Positions 35,108 to 48,191 of a DNA stretch of 64,000 nucleotides are shown in pieces. Under the pieces are notes generated by a model. The model searched no databases, was not told where the DNA came from, and saw nothing but the letters and a program-made list of their open reading frames with translations. Position 1 is the stretch's first letter. Each line of letters opens with the position of its first letter. Position numbers and translations under genes: made by a program. The DNA is from Spiroplasma sp. NBRC 100390 (GTDB lineage: Bacteria; Bacillota_I; Bacilli_A; Mycoplasmatales; Mycoplasmataceae): the NCBI RefSeq assembly GCF_001886495.1, contig NZ_CP018022.1:62001-126000 (forward strand), given 5' to 3'.

Positions 35108-36226
35108 ATGCGTCTTGGTATTAGTTTATATCCACATTTGATTGAAGCAAACTATGAGTTAGAAGGGTATTTAACAAAGTGTGCAAAAGCACAGATTAAA
35201 GTTATTTTTACTACTTTAATTAATATTAAAAAAGGTGACAAAGAGTTATTTCAGCGTTTTATCACCTTAACGAAAATAGCTAACAAGTTAGGCATGGAAG
35301 TTTATGGGGATGTTGATAATACGGTTTATGATGAATTTAAATTGGATAAAAATAATCGCGAAGAAATTATGCATTTTTTTACAACAGAATTAGGATTAAA
35401 AGGAATTCGATTTGATGCCGGAGTTAGTGCCGAAGGAATTGCAAAATTAACACATAATTGTGCGGATATTAAAATTATTTTAAATAGTTCAAATCCAGCC
35501 CAAGAAATCCCGTATTTACTTTCATTACAAGCAAAGAAGAGTAATTTAGTAGCATGTTGAAATTTTTATCCGCAACGTTATACTGCTAGTTCATTGTCAT
35601 ACTTTGTTGAAAAAACAAGAACCTTGAAAGCAGCAGGGATTTTATCACAGGCCTTTGTTGCTTTACAACGTTCTGATGCCCAAGGTCCTTGACAACATAA
35701 TGATAAATTACCAAGTATTGAAATGCACCGGGATTTATCATTAGATTTTCAAATTCGTCATTTTGTTGCCCTAGGTGTTGATGATATTATTGTTTCAACC
35801 CAATTTCTAAATGATGAAGAATTGATGATATTAAATAGTATTAATTTAAATAAAATAACATTAAATTTAAAACCATCGATTGAAATTACTCCAGCAGAAA
35901 AAACAATTTTAAGTGATCAAAGTGTCCATTTTGTTCGTCCGGATTTGGCAGAATATATGATTAGGAGTACTTTTTCTCGATTAAAATATCATGATCATGA
36001 TATTCCTCCTCGTCATTTTGAGGGAAAATATTTTGAGAAAGGTGATATTGTCATTTTAAATAATAAGGCACAGAATTATCGCGGAGAATTACAAATTATT
36101 AGCAAACAAATGGTAAATGATGGAATTCGAAATTGAGTTGGACAGTTGGACAAAAGTGAATGAAATATTGTTGACTGTTTAATGCCCAATCGTGAGTTTA
36201 GTTTTAATTTAGTAAAAAAATCTTAA
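35108..36226 (+). CDS. mupG: DUF871/GH170 (MupG-type) 6-phosphoglycosidase
   Basis: 372 aa, beginning MRLGISLYPHLIEANYELEGY, 5 nt after the EIIA stop. It has a TIM-barrel half (GIRFDAGVSAEGIAKL; WNFYPQRYTAS) and a cyclophilin-like C-terminal half (RPDLAEYMIRSTFSR; ILNNKAQNYRGELQII). The characterised founder splits MurNAc-6-P-GlcNAc after PTS uptake. Spiroplasma has no peptidoglycan, so the natural substrate is unknown. Function assignment is by family resemblance. The stop codon lies in the terminator. Confidence 0.85.
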
Positions 36227-36245
36227 TGACTTGTTAAGGTTTTTT
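36215..36245 (+). terminator. terminator overlapping stop of GH170 gene
   Basis: 12-bp stem AAAAAATCTTAA/TTAAGGTTTTTT with loop TGACTTG (one G-U pair), then T-run. Confidence 0.85.
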
Positions 36246-36275
36246 TATTTTTTGTTGTTAATTGTTTATTAAATC

Positions 36276-36305
36276 TTGGTATCTTTTCTTAATTTATGTT
36301 AAAAT
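36276..36305 (+). promoter_or_regulatory. upp promoter with extended -10
   Basis: TTGGTA (36276-36281), 18-nt spacer, TGT-TAAAAT (-10 36300-36305). Confidence 0.65.
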
Positions 36306-36333
36306 CTAATAAATTAAGGAGGAAAAATAATTA

Positions 36334-36957
<624 letters not shown>

Positions 36958-36972
36958 AAAAAATAAATTGCA

Positions 36973-37001
36973 TTGAAAAAAACATTTTAAAGGTGTAGAA
37001 T
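36973..37001 (+). promoter_or_regulatory. possible internal promoter before ATP synthase operon
   Basis: TTGAAA (36973-36978), 17-nt spacer, TAGAAT (36996-37001). The predicted start of transcription falls at or near the first ATG, so it may be weak or give a leaderless message. Confidence 0.45.
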
Positions 37002-37006
37002 ATAAA

Positions 37007-37387
37007 ATGTCAATAATAAGTTTAATTATGTTTTTGGGAATATTTGCGATATTGGCGATTATATATTTGACATTAAAACAAGACTGAACTTTATACTCGG
37101 GATTAGTCTTAGGGTATTTGTTTTCTCTTATAGGTTTCTTAATCATTTGCTTTGCGGGATGATTGTTAAGTATAAGTTTAAATAAGTACTTTTTTATCTT
37201 ATTGTACCTAGTTCGCTTAGTTATTTATGCTATACCAATAGTCATTTATGCTAAGAATACTAGTTTTTTTAGTATATATACGGTAATTGTGGGGATTAGT
37301 CTTTGCCCATTATCGTCATTATTTGTTAATATTAAATTTCCAAGTCATAAGCACAGAAAGGAAGGGATAAATGGTGATGAAAGCTAA
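37007..37387 (+). CDS. AtpI/MG406-like membrane protein
   Basis: 126 aa with four hydrophobic segments; starts MSIISLIMFLGIFAI after AAAGGTGTAGAA. Position directly before atpB, size and topology match the poorly conserved AtpI/MG406 group, which assists ATP synthase c-ring assembly or Mg supply in some bacteria. Sequence alone gives no strong motif. The last 17 nt overlap the atpB start, suggesting translational coupling. Confidence 0.7.
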
Positions 37388-38195
37388 TTTTTATCAACTT
37401 TTTGCAATGAATTTGGTTCCTGATCCAAATAAAACTGGAATGGAAGCATGAAGTTATACAATTTTATTACCACAACTAATAACGATAGTATTAACTACTT
37501 TTATTATTATGCTTTTATCAATTGGTTATTATAAACGGTTAAAAAAAATTGGTCCAACTGATGTTCCAACAGGCTTAGTCCTTTTTGCTGAAATTGCAAT
37601 TAAATGAGTTGAAAAACAAGTTGTGGATTTAATGGGACCAAAATATAAATTCTTAACAGTTTATGTTATGTACTTATTATTGTATATTGGCATTGGTAAT
37701 TTAATGAGTGTTGTTGGATTTGATTCACTTGCAACCGCTTATACAGTACCATTATCAATGGGATTAGTTACTTTTATTGGGATATATTATTTTGGGATTA
37801 AATATCAAAAAATGATGTATTTTAAAAAATTTGTTAATCCATTAGAATTATTAACGCAATTTGTGCCGTTAATTTCAATTTCGTTTCGTTTGTTTGGAAA
37901 CATTTTGGGAGGAACAGTTATTATTGCTTTGTTTACTGCTTTGATGGGCTTTATTTGAGGGCAAATTCCTTATATTGGGCCAGTTGATTTATTAGCGGGA
38001 GTATTTTTACCATTCTTAAGCATTTATTTTGATGTTTTTGATGGTTTAATTCAGGCGTATATTTTTTCTATTTTAACAATTGCGTATTGAGCAATGGAAA
38101 TGCACACGGATGAAGAACCAGATAAAGAAAAAACAATTAAATTAAAAAAACATAAAAAAAGAAAAAATGTTCAAAATGTCCACTTAAATGGATAA
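37371..38195 (+). CDS. atpB: ATP synthase subunit a
   Basis: 274-aa membrane subunit forming the proton path beside the c-ring. The segment SISFRLFGNILGG (about residues 168-180) holds the essential Arg. ATG 37371 is best placed behind AGAAAGGAAGGG; an alternative ATG is at 37377. The C-terminus after the last membrane segment is a Lys-rich tail of ~30 residues, longer than usual. Confidence 0.95.
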
Positions 38196-38246
38196 AAAAG
38201 TATTAAAATAAAATTATATATTTTTAAAGAAGAGGAGAATTACAAT

Positions 38247-38534
38247 ATGTTAGATTTAATGTCAAATATGATTGGCGTATGATTAATGGCAGGAATTAAT
38301 GATGGTTTTACCAAAGGAATGTCCTTATTAGGAGCAGGGTTAGCTGCGATTGGATGTTGTGGTTCAGGAATTGGACAAGGATACACTGGGGGGAAAGCAG
38401 TTGAAGCGATTGCTCGTAATCCAGAAGTTGAGGGGAAAGTTCGTACCCAATATATTATTGCTGCTGCTATTACAGAATCAGGGTCAATTTATGCATTAGT
38501 TATTGCAATTATTTTAGCATTTGTTACTGGTTAA
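38247..38534 (+). CDS. atpE: ATP synthase subunit c
   Basis: 95-aa hairpin protein of the rotor ring. The polar loop has AIARNPEVEGKVR. The ion-binding carboxylate is Glu77 in AITESGSIYAL. The start ATG at 38247 (MLDLMSNMIGVW) follows AGAAGAGGAGAA. The N-terminus is slightly longer than in most bacteria, as is common in mollicutes. Confidence 0.95.
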
Positions 38535-38583
38535 GAATTGATAATATTAAAAGAATTTTAAAACAGAAAGGTTTGGATGTCTT

Positions 38584-39111
38584 ATGTTATGATTAATGTC
38601 AAAACCAATTGAACCAGCAGAAATTATTAATCAACTATTTCCGAATTTATGAATTTTTATTGCCCATGTTATTGCAACAGTTATTTTACTAATTTTATTA
38701 TCAAAATGAGTATACAACCCATTCCGTAAGGCAATGCGTTCTCGTCGTAATAAAATTCGTGAATTAATTCAAGATGCTGCTGATAAGCAAGCAAAAGCAA
38801 CAATTGACCAAAAGGAAGCTTCAAAATTATTAACAACAGCAAAAGTAGAAGCTAATGGTATTCTTGCTGACGCTCGTACTGAAGCAGAATCAAAGCGACA
38901 TCAAGTATTAGAAACAGCAAAAGCGGAAGTAGTTCGTTTAAATGAACAAGCGCATAAAGAAATACAAAAAGAAAAAGAACAATATAAAGATGATATTCGA
39001 AAATCGATCATTAATATTGCGTTTAATGCAGCGGAACAATTATTAGAAAAAGAAATCACAAAAGAAAAAAATGAGAAATTAGTTGAAGATTTCATTAAGG
39101 ATTTAGATTAG
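38584..39111 (+). CDS. atpF: ATP synthase subunit b
   Basis: 175 aa. One N-terminal membrane segment (about residues 19-41) is followed by a long charged coiled coil starting RKAMRSRRNKIRELIQDAAD. It is the peripheral stalk linking subunit a to delta. The ATG at 38584 gives MLWLMSKPIEP behind AGAAAGG; a second in-frame ATG at 38596 is possible. No lipoprotein Cys, unlike some mollicute b subunits. Confidence 0.93.
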
Positions 39112-39117
39112 AATATT

Positions 39118-39663
39118 ATGTTAGTTAGTGAGAAATTTGTTGATAATTATGCCGCGGCTTTAATGGATTTAGCTGTTGAAACAAAAAGACTTGATCATTA
39201 TTTAGAAGTAAGTAATATGATTGTGGAATTATTTAAACGGAGTCCAGATTATATTAAATTAATGATGAATGCTGATCTTCTTAAAGAAGAACGCAAAAAA
39301 ATTTTAGCAAAACCATTTCAGAAAGCGGTCGATCCATTAATTCTAAATGCGCTTTTTTTATTAATTGATCGAGAAGCCTTTTGCTATGTACGAAGAATTT
39401 TTAAGCGTTTACGAAAAATTATTAATATTAGTTATGATGTTCAATATGGGAATATTTTTTCAACACAGCCATTAACAAAAAAACAAATTGAAACAATTGA
39501 AAATAAATTAAGTAAAAAATTTGGATACCATATTGAGTTAGTTAACAAAATTGATCCATCACTACTTGGTGGTGTTCGCGTTAAAATTAAACATGAAATT
39601 ATTGATGGATCAATTGCTGGACAATTAGAAACAATGCGTCAAAAAGCAATACATAATAAATAG
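39118..39663 (+). CDS. atpH: ATP synthase subunit delta
   Basis: 181-aa peripheral-stalk subunit capping F1. It starts [19 protein letters not shown], the standard N-terminus. The C-terminal signature [13 protein letters not shown] is present (about residues 144-156). It begins 6 nt after atpF. Confidence 0.95.
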   Translation: MLVSEKFVDNYAAALMDLAVETKRLDHYLEVSNMIVELFKRSPDYIKLMMNADLLKEERKKILAKPFQKAVDPLILNALFLLIDREAFCYVRRIFKRLRKIINISYDVQYGNIFSTQPLTKKQIETIENKLSKKFGYHIELVNKIDPSLLGGVRVKIKHEIIDGSIAGQLETMRQKAIHNK

Positions 39664-39680
39664 AAGATGGGGTGGAAGAA

Positions 39681-41252
39681 GTGGCTTTAAATATAAATGA
39701 AATTTCTGAAATAATTAAAAAACAGATTAAGGAATATGGAAAGAAAATTGAAATTCATGAAGAAGGAACTGTTGTAACCGTTGGAGATGGAATTGCTTTA
39801 ATTGATGGACTTGATAATGCGATGATGAGTGAGTTATTAATTTTTCCAAATGAAATTTATGGGATGGTCTTAAACTTAGAAGAAGGAGCCGTTGGTGCTG
39901 TTTTAATGGGGGATGACACAACTGTCCGTGAAGGTGACCAAGTTCGTCGTTCAGGAAAAATTGTTGAAACTCCTGTTGGTGATGTCCTATTAGGACGTGT
40001 TGTTAATGCTTTAGGTCAACCAATTGATGGGAAAGGACCATTGAAAGCAACAAAAACAAGACCAGTTGAAAGAATTGCCCCAGGAGTTATGACCAGAAAA
40101 TCAGTTGACCAACCAATGGAAACAGGAATTATGACAATTGATGCTATGATTCCAATTGGAAAAGGACAACGGGAATTAATTATTGGTGATCGTCAAACAG
40201 GAAAAACAGCAATTGGAATTGATACAATCTTAAATCAAAAAGGGAAACATGTAAAATGTATTTATGTTGCGATTGGGCAAAAAGCGTCAACTGTTGCTCA
40301 AATTGTTGAAAAATTACGTGCGGCAGGAGCAATGGAATATACAACTGTCGTTTCAGCAACAGCAAGTGAATTAGCGCCATTACAATATTTAGCACCTTAT
40401 ACTGGTGTGACAATTGGAGAAGAATGAATGGAATCGGGAGATAATGTTATTATTATTTATGATGATCTTTCCAAACATGCGGTTGCTTATCGAACAATGG
40501 CCTTGTTATTGCACCGCCCACCAGGTCGTGAAGCGTATCCGGGGGATGTTTTCTATTTACATAGCCGTTTATTAGAACGAGCAGCACGAGTAACAAAAGA
40601 ATATGGGGGTGGAAGTATTACAGCCCTGCCAATTGTAGAAACGCAAGCGGGTGATATTTCTGCTTATATTCCAACAAATGTTATTTCAATTACAGATGGT
40701 CAAATATTTTTAAATAATGATCAATTTAATGCTGGAATTCGTCCTGCTGTTGATGCTGGATTATCAGTGTCACGGGTAGGGTCAGCTGCACAAATCAAAG
40801 CAATGAAACAAGTAGCGGGTTCTTTAAAATTAGAATTAGCACAATATCGTGAATTACAAGCTTTTGCACAATTTGGTTCGGATTTAGATGATACAACCAA
40901 GGAAGTGTTAGAACACGGAAAACGGGTAATTGAAATTTTAAAACAAAAACAATACGCCCCTCTTTCACAAATTGACCAAGCAATTATTTTATTAGCAGTT
41001 AATAAAAAAAGAATTCGTTGAATTCCAGTTGATAAAATTCAGGAATTTAAAGAAGAAATTATTGAACATTTTAATACAAAAGCAAAAGAATGTTATGCTG
41101 AATTAGCGAAAGAAAAAGCTTATAGTGAAACTTTAATGGTAAATGTTGATCATGAAATTATTAGTGTTGTGAAAAAAGTTACTAACAAAATTGCTGATTA
41201 TAATCCAGAACGATTTGGGCGAATTGAAGAATGAAATACACTGGGACGATAA
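39681..41252 (+). CDS. atpA: ATP synthase subunit alpha
   Basis: 523-aa regulatory nucleotide-binding subunit of F1. The P-loop GDRQTGKTA is present (about residues 170-178), as is the signature [17 protein letters not shown]. The GTG start at 39681 gives [16 protein letters not shown], which fits the family and sits 5 nt after GGGGTGG. An upstream in-frame GTG at 39672 would add only 3 residues. TGA(Trp) codons split a standard-code reading at 40425 and 41019. Confidence 0.96.
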
Positions 41253-41267
41253 AAAAGGTTATTCAAA

Positions 41268-42125
41268 ATGGCAGTCGGAACAGGTTTAAAAAAACAAATT
41301 ACTTCAATTAATTCAACTTCAAAAATAACACAAGCGATGAAGTTAGTAGCTACCGCAAAATTAAAAAAAATTGGAAAACGAATTTCAAATGCAAAACCAT
41401 ATTTTGCTGAAGTTTATACGGTTTTTAACGATATTATTAGTAAAGCGGATGATTCAATTTATCAAAAAAAAGACCCAACTAAAGCTAGTATTAAAACTTG
41501 TTGAATTGTTGTTAATTCAAATCTTGGTTTGTGTGGTGGTTATAATATTAATATTAATAAATTAGTTTTAAAAGAGTTGCGATCAAATGATTGTATTATT
41601 GCAATTGGTTCAAAAGCAGAATCATTTTATCTTCATAAAAATTTTAAAATTATGCATACAAGAAAAGATATTGATATTAATTTTTCTTATGATGATGCTC
41701 GTGAATTTGCGCAAGAAATTCTATCTGGTTTCAATAGTAATACTTATGATGAAATTAAAATTGCTTATACAAAATTTATTAACAATGTTACTTTTGAACC
41801 AACCATTTTACAATTGTTGCCAATTGTTAAAGCAAGTAGTACAGAAGAAACTAAACATCTCCATGTTATTACTGAATTTGAACCAGATCCAGCAACAATT
41901 TTAGAAAATGCAGTACCAATGTATTTAAACACAATTTTATTTTCAACAATTGTTGAGTCGCAAGTTTCTGAACAAGCATCACGAAGAGTGGCAATGGAAA
42001 ATGCAACTGATAATGCTAACGCAATGTTAGAAAAGTTATCATTATTATATAATCGTAAGCGTCAAGCAGCAATTACTCAAGAAATTACTGAAATTGTTGC
42101 CGGAGCAGGCGCACAAGAAAATTAA
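41268..42125 (+). CDS. atpG: ATP synthase subunit gamma
   Basis: 285-aa central rotor shaft. It starts MAVGTGLKKQITSINSTSKITQAMKLVATAK-like (conserved N-terminal helix). The C-terminal helix with RRVAMENATDNANAML (around residues 235-250) is intact. SNLGLCGGYN is the conserved mid-domain motif. ATG follows AAAAAAGG. Confidence 0.95.
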
Positions 42126-43538
<1,413 letters not shown>

Positions 43539-43539
43539 G

Positions 43540-43803
43540 ATGGCTAATCAAATTGCTTTAAAAATTATTACTCCACAAGGGGTAATTGTTGATAATCCAG
43601 TTGATATTGTAACAGTAAGAACAATTACTGGTTATATGGGAATTTTGTATGGTCATATTCCTCTTGTTTCAACGCTTATTCCATCGGAAATGTCATATAA
43701 AATTAATAATCAAGAGCATAAATTAAGCATTGGTGGAGGAATTTTACAAGTTGAACAAGAATTTGTTAAGATTCTAACTGATGAAGTTGAAATTATTAAT
43801 TAA
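43540..43803 (+). CDS. atpC: ATP synthase subunit epsilon, short form
   Basis: 87 aa, starting 1 nt after the atpD stop, so probably translationally coupled. It covers only the N-terminal beta-sandwich (KIITPQGVIVDNPVD, GYMGILYGHIPLVSTL, LSIGGGILQVEQEFVKILTD). The usual ~45-residue C-terminal helical hairpin, which can inhibit ATP hydrolysis, is missing. The TAA stop is followed at once by a good terminator, so no downstream remainder exists. Confidence 0.93.
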   Translation: MANQIALKIITPQGVIVDNPVDIVTVRTITGYMGILYGHIPLVSTLIPSEMSYKINNQEHKLSIGGGILQVEQEFVKILTDEVEIIN

Positions 43804-43815
43804 ATAAGAAAAAAT

Positions 43816-43838
43816 AAAATCTCTTTTTGAGATTTTTT
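43816..43838 (+). terminator. terminator of ATP synthase operon
   Basis: 8-bp stem AAAATCTC/GAGATTTT with T5 loop and trailing T-run. Confidence 0.9.
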
Positions 43839-43902
43839 ATGTTAATTATAGTAAAAACACGATAAGATAATAAGTAATAGGTAATAGAAAGTGGGAATTC
43901 CT

Positions 43903-44733
43903 ATGGCAGTAAAAATGATTGTTTGTGATATTGATGGAACATTGGTAACGGATAAAGAAAAAATGATTCCATTAGCTAATATTGAAGCATTAAAAAAGGC
44001 CCAAGCTGCTGGGATTTTAGTAACAATTGCATCAGGACGAGTACCAAGTAGTTTATATGATTATGCTATGGCGTTAGGAATTGTTGATAATTGTCAGTAT
44101 GTTGTTGGTAGTAATGGTGGTGCTGTTTTAAATTTGAAAACTAAAGAGTATGTTTATGATGAAGTAATTTCATATGAAGATACGTTATGAGCAATGGCAA
44201 TTGTAAAAACATTTGGTTATGATTTTTACTTAGCTCCCCTTGATGAACAAAAAGCTTTTGTTTCGCGAAAAAATGTTATTGAAGAGGATACTTTTTTATT
44301 TCGAAATAGTGATATCAAACCAGAACTACTTGATTGAAATAACATTCCACAAATGCGAAAAGTTGTTATTTCTTGTCATGATGAAGAAAAACAAAATTGG
44401 TTACGACAACAAATTGTAGTTAGTTCTACCTTACGTACCGAGGTTACAGGTTATGGTTTTATTGAAATTATTCCTAAGAACGTTAATAAATGGCAAGGAA
44501 TTTTACGATTAATTGCAGCGTTGAAAGATAATGCAAATATTCATATTGATTGAGATGAAATAATGTGTTTTGGCGATCAAATGAATGATTATGAAATGAT
44601 TAAAAATGCAAAATATGGTATTGCATTAGCTAATGCAACGCCACAACTAAAAGAAATTGCAACAGCTGTTACAAGGAAAGATAATAATGATGCTGGGATT
44701 GCTGATTATCTTTATAACACTATCTTAAAATAG
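43903..44733 (+). CDS. Cof-type HAD-IIB phosphatase
   Basis: 276-aa cytoplasmic phosphatase. HAD motif I is VCDIDGTLV, motif II TIASGR, motif IV FGDQMNDYEMI. Such enzymes dephosphorylate sugar phosphates, flavin or nucleotide metabolites; the substrate is not deducible. ATG 43903 is preferred over an upstream GTG that overlaps the AAAGTGG ribosome site. A paralogue follows 14 nt downstream. Confidence 0.9.
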
Positions 44734-44747
44734 AAAATGAGGTCCAA

Positions 44748-45599
44748 ATGTTAAAAATTAATAATCATGAAATTAAGTTAATTGTCACTGATGTTGATGG
44801 AACATTGATTACAGATCAACAAGAGTTGCCAGTTATGGTCCAAAATAAATTAATTGTTTTGCAAGAACAAGGGGTTTATGTTTCAATTGCATCAGGACGA
44901 ATGCCATTGGGTTTTGATGATTATACAACCGCATTAAAAATTAAGGATTACTCACGGTATGTAATTGGGGCAAATGGTTCATTGGTTTATGATGCAAAAA
45001 ACAGCAAAATTGCTTATAGTAATTTAATGTCTATTAATGATGTTCAAACTGTTGTCACAATTTTATTAAAATATCAGTGTGAGTTTAGCATTTCATATGA
45101 AAATGATGACACTTTATATTGTGCTGGGGAAATGCTTTTAAAAATAAAATCTGAACCAGGTGCTTTTTTAGATGGAATGAAAATAGCAAGACCATTTCAA
45201 CTTGATAAAATTAAACGCGCAAATAAAATTGTTGCTAAGCATACTTCAACAACAGTTTTTGCAGAAATATTTCAGGTGTTAAGACAAATTCAAAATATCA
45301 ATGTTGAACGATTATCTGATTATGGTTGTGATATTGTTCATGCTCAGTCAAACAAAGGCCAAGCAATTTTACATTTAGTTGATATTTTAAATCAAACCCA
45401 AGAGACAAATATTAAAATTGAAAATGTTTTGTACTTTGGTGATAACTATAATGATCGTTCTGCTTTTAAACTTTTACCATATGCTATTGCAATGGAACAT
45501 GCACCGCTGGAAGTGTTAAAGTTAGCTTTTGATGTTACTGGTAGTAATAATACTGGTGGAATTTATCATTATTTAAATAAAATTGAACAAAATAATTAA
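44748..45599 (+). CDS. Cof-type HAD-IIB phosphatase, tandem paralogue
   Basis: 283 aa. Motif I VTDVDGTLIT, motif II SIASGRMP, motif IV FGDNYNDRSAF. The same TLI/V-TD, SIASGR and VIGANGS spacing as the preceding gene shows a tandem duplication with strong divergence. ATG follows ATGAGGTCCAA. No TGA codon is present. Confidence 0.88.
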   Translation: MLKINNHEIKLIVTDVDGTLITDQQELPVMVQNKLIVLQEQGVYVSIASGRMPLGFDDYTTALKIKDYSRYVIGANGSLVYDAKNSKIAYSNLMSINDVQTVVTILLKYQCEFSISYENDDTLYCAGEMLLKIKSEPGAFLDGMKIARPFQLDKIKRANKIVAKHTSTTVFAEIFQVLRQIQNINVERLSDYGCDIVHAQSNKGQAILHLVDILNQTQETNIKIENVLYFGDNYNDRSAFKLLPYAIAMEHAPLEVLKLAFDVTGSNNTGGIYHYLNKIEQNN

Positions 45600-45613
45600 A
45601 AATTACCGTTAAA

Positions 45614-45642
45614 ATACTATAATTTTTTTGATATTATAGTAT
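45614..45642. promoter_or_regulatory. inverted repeat over secG -10
   Basis: ATACTATAAT (45614-45623) and ATTATAGTAT (45633-45642) are perfect 10-bp arms with a 9-nt T-rich spacer. TATAAT within the left arm may be the secG -10. No T-run follows, so it resembles an operator more than a terminator. Confidence 0.45.
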
Positions 45643-45683
45643 GATTAATAAGGACATAAATTAAGTTAGAGAGGACGGTTTTA

Positions 45684-45980
45684 ATGAGCCTATCAAATGT
45701 AATGCTTTTAGCAATTGATTCACAAACAGCTAATACAATTATTTATGCTTTTGAAATTGTTGCATTAATTGTTTCAATTATTATGATTATTATTGGTTTG
45801 CTACAAAATAAAAAAGCCCAAACTGGCTTAAGTGCTTTAAATGGTGGTAATGATGAATTATTTGCTAATAGTAAAGAAAGAGGATTAGACCGCACATTAT
45901 CAATTTTTATGTTAAGCTTTGGATCAACATTATTAATTATTACATTATTAATAAGTTTATTGACCAAAGTATTATTTTAA
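45684..45980 (+). CDS. secG: preprotein translocase subunit SecG
   Basis: 98-aa two-TM protein of the SecYEG channel. Membrane segments at about residues 21-41 and 72-96 bracket the cytoplasmic loop QNKKAQTGLSALNGGNDELF, with the family's Gly-rich pattern. ATG follows AGAGAGGACGG. As in many Firmicutes it precedes rnr and smpB. Confidence 0.92.
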   Translation: MSLSNVMLLAIDSQTANTIIYAFEIVALIVSIIMIIIGLLQNKKAQTGLSALNGGNDELFANSKERGLDRTLSIFMLSFGSTLLIITLLISLLTKVLF

Positions 45981-46011
45981 AAAGTAGATTACTAATAATG
46001 GCATTAATTTT

Positions 46012-46038
46012 AAAGAGATTTAAAAATGTCTCTTTTTT
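46012..46038 (+). terminator. terminator after secG
   Basis: 7-bp stem AAAGAGA/TCTCTTT with a 10-nt loop and T-run, only 19 nt before rnr, so read-through may feed rnr. Confidence 0.75.
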
Positions 46039-46056
46039 CATTTAGGGGGAAGTTGT

Positions 46057-48174
46057 ATGCATGAACAAATCATTGCAATCTTAAGAAAACAAGCAAAACC
46101 ACTTGATACAATTGAATTGGCACAACTATTGGCAATTAATAATGTTGATGATAACAAGATGATGTTAAAAACCTTAGTTGAACTAGAAAACGATAATATT
46201 ATTGCGGTTACAAATCACAATTGCTTTTATTATTTAGATCCAAAAGTCTATTTGCAAGGAATTGTTAGTGTTAATAAAAAAGGATTTGGTTTTGTTAAGG
46301 TTGCCGATGGCCAAGAAGAATATTTTATTAAGCAAGATGATTTGAATAATGCATTAGACCAAGATACTGTTTTATTTATTTTAAAAAAACATAAACATAA
46401 TAATAATGCCAAAAAAATTGAGGCACAGGTTATTAAAGTTGTTAAACGAAATAATGAATATGTTGTTGGGATTGTTAAAAAAAATCGTAATAATCAGAAG
46501 TATCTAGAAATTTTAAATAATAAATTAACACAGTATCGAGCTGAAATTATTAATTTCAAAGAAGCAATTGAAAATACAATTATCAAAGGTAGTATTGTTA
46601 ATATTAATAGTAAGACAAATTTAATGCAAGTTAAGATTAATGAAATTATTGGAAATGCTAATCAAGTTGGTGTTGATGTTTTAGCAATTTTACATGAATT
46701 TAATATTCCTACTAAATTTAATGAACAAGTCTTATGTGAAGCTAACCAAATTAAACAAGACCTTGATGTGACAGAAGCATTAAAAAATAAATCACGCCGT
46801 GATTTGCAAAATGAAATGTTTGTTACAATTGATGGTAATGATTCAAAAGACTTTGATGATGCGATTTTAGTTAAGCAAAATGCAAAAGGAAATTATTTAC
46901 TATCAGTTGCAATTGCTGATGTTGCCCACTATGTTCCATTGAACAGTGCACTTGATAAAGAGGCATTTGACCGGGGTTGCTCTGTTTACTTAATTGATCG
47001 GGTTGTGCCAATGTTACCAGAAAAATTAAGTAACGGAATTTGTTCATTAAATCCTTTTGAACCACGGTTAACATTAACTTGTGAAATAGAAATTGATGGA
47101 GAAGGACATGTTGTTACTTCAAGCATTTATGAGGCGGTTATTATTTCAAAAGCACGGTTAACTTATGATGAAGTCAATAAGTTTTTTCAAAATGAAAAAA
47201 ATCAAATTCCCCTTGAGTTAACAAAAATGCTTTCTTTGGCGCATAAGTTGTACCAAATTTTAGTAAGAAAAAAACAACAAGATGGTGTTGTTGATTTTGA
47301 TTTAGATGAACCAAAATTTATTGTTGATAAAAATGGCAAAATTAAAGATATTATTGCCCGCGAGCGCGCTGATGCTGAAAAGTTAATTGAAAGTTTTATG
47401 ATTCGTGCAAATGAAACAGTTGCTGAAACTATTTACTGAATGGACTTACCATTTGTTTATCGTGTGCATAATAAACCAAAACCAAAAAAATTATTTGATT
47501 TATATACCCAGTTATCTTATTTAGGACTAAATATTAAAGGCAAGATGGAAAATATTCATTCAAAAGATTTACAACAAATTCTGAATAAATTAAAAGACAA
47601 AGAAAACTTCAAAGTTATTTCAGCATTAGTTTTACGCAGTATGGAAAAAGCAAAGTATAGTCCAATTAATGATGGCCACTTTGGATTAGCCTCTTGGTGT
47701 TATACACATTTTACTTCACCAATTCGTCGTTATCCTGATTTAATTGTGCACCGGTTATTAAAAGAATATTTGTTTCAAGCAAAAGTTAAAGTTACTGATT
47801 TAGAACAAACACGTATGTTGGTTGGCCACGCTAGTCAACAGTCATCATTAGCAGAGTTACGAGCAATGGAATGTGAGCGAGAAGTTGATAAAATGAAAGA
47901 AGCTGAATATATGGAGGATAAAATTGGTTATCAATATGATGGGATTGTGGCTGGTGTAACGGCATTTGGGATTTTTGTTGAGTTACCAAATACGATTGAA
48001 GGATTAGTCCACATTACGGATTTGAATGATGACTATTATCTTTTTGATGAAAAAAGTTTAAAATTAATTGGAGAACGAAAACGAAAAGAATATTTTTTAG
48101 GACAAAAAGTACGAGTAAGAGTTAAGAAAGCAAGTAAGAAATTACGACAAATTGATTTTGAATTAGTTAACTAA
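46057..48174 (+). CDS. rnr: ribonuclease R
   Basis: 705-aa 3'-5' exoribonuclease. Order: N-terminal winged-helix (residues 1-60), cold-shock domains (about 70-225), RNB catalytic domain with DSKDFDDAI near residue 265, and S1 domain (about 625-700). Its metal-binding Asp cluster is complete. It degrades structured RNA and tmRNA-tagged messages; smpB follows 17 nt later. ATG after AGGGGGAAG. One TGA(Trp) at 47437. Confidence 0.96.
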
Positions 48175-48191
48175 GCAAGGAGTTGAGGACA

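Noticed and set aside
43540-43900. Frameshifted continuation of atpC encoding the missing helical domain
   Set aside because: Only a terminator and AT-rich spacer follow; no frame resembles the epsilon C-terminal hairpin.
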